Positions 61,547 through 64,000 of a stretch of 64,000 nt of DNA are shown one piece after another. Both the position numbers and the translations under genes were made by a program. Numbering within the stretch: position 1 is the first letter of the stretch; each line of letters starts with the position of its first letter. Source of the DNA: Emydura subglobosa (lineage: Eukaryota > Chordata > Testudines > Chelidae); contig ML680086.1 of NCBI GenBank assembly GCA_007922225.1, forward strand, positions 10,950,540 through 11,014,539, in the 5' to 3' direction. The notes under the pieces are model-generated. The model saw only the letters and a program-made list of their open reading frames with translations, made no database searches and was not told the DNA's origin.

Positions 61547-62945
61547 CATAGAATATTAGAGTTGGAAGGGACCTCAGGTGGTCATCTAGTCCAACCCCCT
61601 GCTCAAAGCAGGACTAACCTCAGCTAAATCATCCCATCCAGGGCTTTGTCAAGCCACAGCTTAAAAACCTCCAAAGATGGAGATTCCACCACCTCCCTAG
61701 GTAACCCATTCCAGTGCTTCACCACCCTCCTAGTGAAAAACCTTTTCCTAATGTCCAACCTAGACCTCGCCCACTGCAACTTGAGACCGTTGCTCCTTGT
61801 TCTGTCATCTGCCACCACTGAGAACAGCCTAGCTCCATCTTCCCTGGAACCCACTTTCAGGTAGTTAAAGGCTGCTATCAAATCCCGCCTCATTCTTCTC
61901 TTCTGCAGACTAAACAAGCCTAGTTCCCTCAGCCTCTCCTCATAAGTCTTGTGCTCCAGCCCCCTAATCATTTTTATTGCCCTCCGCTGGACTCTCTCCA
62001 ACTTCTCCACATCCTTTTTGTAGTGGGGGGCCCAAAACTGGACACAATACTCCAAATGAGGCCTCACCAATGCCAAAGAGAGGGGAATAATCACTTCCCG
62101 CGATCTGCTGGCAATGCTCCTACTAATGCAGCCCAATATGCTATTAGCCTTCTTGACAACCAGGGCACACTATTGACTCATATCCAGTTTTTTGTCCACT
62201 GTTACCCCCAGGTCCTTTTCTGCAGAACTGCTGCCTAGCTCGTCGGTCCCCAAGTCTGTAGCTGTGAATGGGATTCTTCCATCCTAAGTGCAGGACTCTG
62301 CACTTGTCGTTGTTGAACCTCCTCAGATTTCTTGTGGCCCAATCCTCCAGTTTGTTTAGGTCCTTCTGTATCCTATCCCTACCTTTCAGGGTATCTACCA
62401 CTCTCCCCAGCTTAGTGTCATCTGCTAACTTCCTGAGAGTGCAATCTACCCCATCCTCCAGATCATTAATGAAGATGTTGAACAAAACCAGCCGCAGGAC
62501 CAATCCCTGGGGCACTCCTCTTGTGACCGGCTGCCAGCTAGTCATGGAGCCATTTATCATTACTTGTTGAGCCCTATGCTCTAGCCAGTTCTCTATCCAT
62601 TTTATAGTCCATTCATCTAACCCATACTTCTTTAACTTGCTGTTAAGAATACTGTGAGAGACCATATCAAAAGCTTGGCTAAAGTCAAGGTATATCACGT
62701 CCACTGCTTTCCCCACATCCACAGAGCCAGTCACCTCTTCATAGAAAGCAATCAGGTTGGTCAGGCATGACTTTCCCTTGGTGAATCCATGTTGACTGTT
62801 CCAGATCACCTTCCTCTCTTCCAAGTGCCTTAAAATGGATTCTTTGAGGACCTGCTCCATGATTTTCCAGGGATTGAGGTGAGGCTGACCGGTCTGTAGT
62901 TCCCTGGATCCTCTTTCCTCCCTTTCTTGAAGAGGTGGAGGAGGA
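61547..62945 (-). mobile_element. Young 5'-truncated CR1 LINE, reverse transcriptase nearly intact
   Basis: The minus-strand element begins near 62,945 in the reverse-transcriptase region (KKGRKEDPGNYRPVSLTS). It runs through the polymerase core and C-terminal region to a CR1 3' end (catagaat at 61,547-61,554 on plus). The polymerase frame is open for about 270 codons, with IYLDFSQAFDMVSH, VTRGVPQGLVLRLVLF and the catalytic LADDTKLG (both Asp present). One frameshift near 62,140 separates it from the C-terminal 170 codons. It sits directly beside the gypsy fragment in the same orientation. Confidence 0.93.
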
Positions 62946-62956
62946 GTTTTCGACAA
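62144..62956 (-). pseudogene. CR1 reverse transcriptase core, open frame of 270 codons
   Basis: This is the longest open frame of the window. It holds the finger and palm blocks of the CR1 polymerase: FTKGKSCLTNLIAFYEEV, VIYLDFSQAFDMVSHSIL, PQGLVLRLVLFNIFINDLED and LADDTKLG. The frame is lost after CPGCQEG by a small indel, and the C-terminal part continues in another frame to 61,624. The N-terminal half of ORF2 is absent because of 5' truncation, so no functional protein is expected. In the family this enzyme performs target-primed reverse transcription. Confidence 0.88.
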
Positions 62957-64000
62957 AGTTCCATGGCTCCCACAGCTAGCTGCTGCACTTCAGGGCACTG
63001 ACAGCTCTGACACTGGCAACATGTTTCATTCACAAAGAATGAAGCTAAATGCAGTTTGAGTTGAACAAGTGGAACCTTATTAATCCCTGTGCATTAATCT
63101 GTCCATTTGGCCGAGTTCCTTCCAGCCTAACTCCACCCCTTCCCTGGTGTCTTGTTAATAACAGCCCCTCCAGGGAACATGGGCCCTCTGACTGCAGTTC
63201 CACTGACCATGACACAGCTGTGGAATGCAGACCGGAAAAGTGGATTTTTACCATTTTTATATTTGGCTTGGGTAGCTACCTTTCTTTCACTTTTTAATAA
63301 TTCCTTTGCTTTCCTCTAAAGTGTAAATGAAGTGTCTCCTTGATGCTGTCTTTTCTTTTTTAGAACCGTTCACTCAATTACACCAGATTGAGGAATCAAG
63401 CCATCAGTTTTGAATTCTTAATGCTATAAATTTGCTAAATTGATCAATGTTCAAAGATGAAAAGAAAATAACTATCCGGAAAGGAGATATATATGTGTAC
63501 TTTATTTTCAAGTTACTCAACTGCTTTATTTTTGGAGTTGGATGGTGTAATTGTGCAAGCTCAAAGATGAAGCTGTTGAACAGGTTAATCTATTTAACCA
63601 TAGCTGCCTGGGCAGATTGGTGCTTAGAAAGATGATATAGAAAAAATGGAATTAAGAATCGAGAAGAGAGAAACAGATACACAAAAGATGAACAAGAACA
63701 GAGCAAAACCATAATCTATCGAGCACAAGGAATAAATCACTGGCAGGCACACAGAAGTAGAAGTACATCAGTTTATGAATGAACAGATTAGATGCTGCCA
63801 AAGATATTTTTAAAACTGCACTCTAGCATATAAATGAAGAATAAAGTGCTTTCAAACATCCTCTTAAAATTCTCTTTGGCTCAGAAAGAAACATATGTGC
63901 ACAATATAAAATTAAGCTCCCAAAATCATTTCAGTAAAAATATTCTTTTCTGTTGCAGGCTTTTGGCCTAAATCTTCTCTCTTATATGGAAGGTACATCA
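62946..64000. other. Intronic sequence upstream of the CR1, possibly more gypsy sequence
   Basis: Minus-strand frames just above the CR1 5' end (ETCCQCQSCQCPEVQQLA, 63,033-62,970) are Cys-rich and could be the displaced part of the gypsy gag, but I cannot confirm this. From about 63,260 on the sequence is AT-rich and nothing is recognised. Confidence 0.3.

Overview
This is vertebrate genomic DNA, about 64 kb of mostly intronic sequence from one very large gene on the minus strand. Two short exons (13,019-13,220 and 9,436-9,538) have exact AG/GT boundaries and matching reading phase. Together they encode the end of one fibronectin type III domain and the start of the next from a type IIB receptor tyrosine phosphatase, most like PTPRT. 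The gene runs from high to low coordinates. More than 50 kb upstream of the first exon and 9.4 kb downstream of the second hold no other exon I could recognise.

The repeat content points to a non-avian sauropsid, most probably a turtle, with a crocodilian as the alternative. It includes CR1 LINEs of several ages, an RTE-clade LINE, a Penelope-like element, a Ty3/gypsy fragment, two PIF/Harbinger remnants, many short hAT-like palindromic elements and old MIR SINEs. No single diagnostic marker settles the species.

Layout: 1-9,400 is repeat-poor and partly AT-rich intron. The two PTPRT exons lie at 9,436-9,538 and 13,019-13,220. A nearly full-length but decayed CR1 (ORF1 with an esterase-like region, then endonuclease and reverse transcriptase) occupies 16,060-20,387. 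An LTR-like block, a DNA element with terminal inverted repeats and a Myb/SANT-bearing Harbinger remnant follow (22,580-27,600). A hAT-like element with a perfect 8-bp target duplication is at 29,077-29,929 and a palindromic element at 30,863-31,137. A decayed RTE LINE (34,775-37,745) is split by a 263-bp hAT-like MITE with a perfect duplication. A Harbinger transposase remnant is at 42,900-43,720. A young CR1 3' fragment is at 45,363-46,139 and a Penelope-like copy with a 14-bp target duplication at 50,695-51,910. A gypsy gag-pol fragment (59,990-61,546) abuts a second young CR1 (61,547-62,945).

Apart from the two exons, the coding sequence seen belongs to transposable elements, and most of it is broken by stops or frameshifts. 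I found no CRISPR array, operon, tRNA or rRNA, and no clear new biological system. The best leads are transposon biology: precise insertion footprints, a Penelope-like copy with inverted ends, and two CR1 copies whose divergence changes abruptly along their length.
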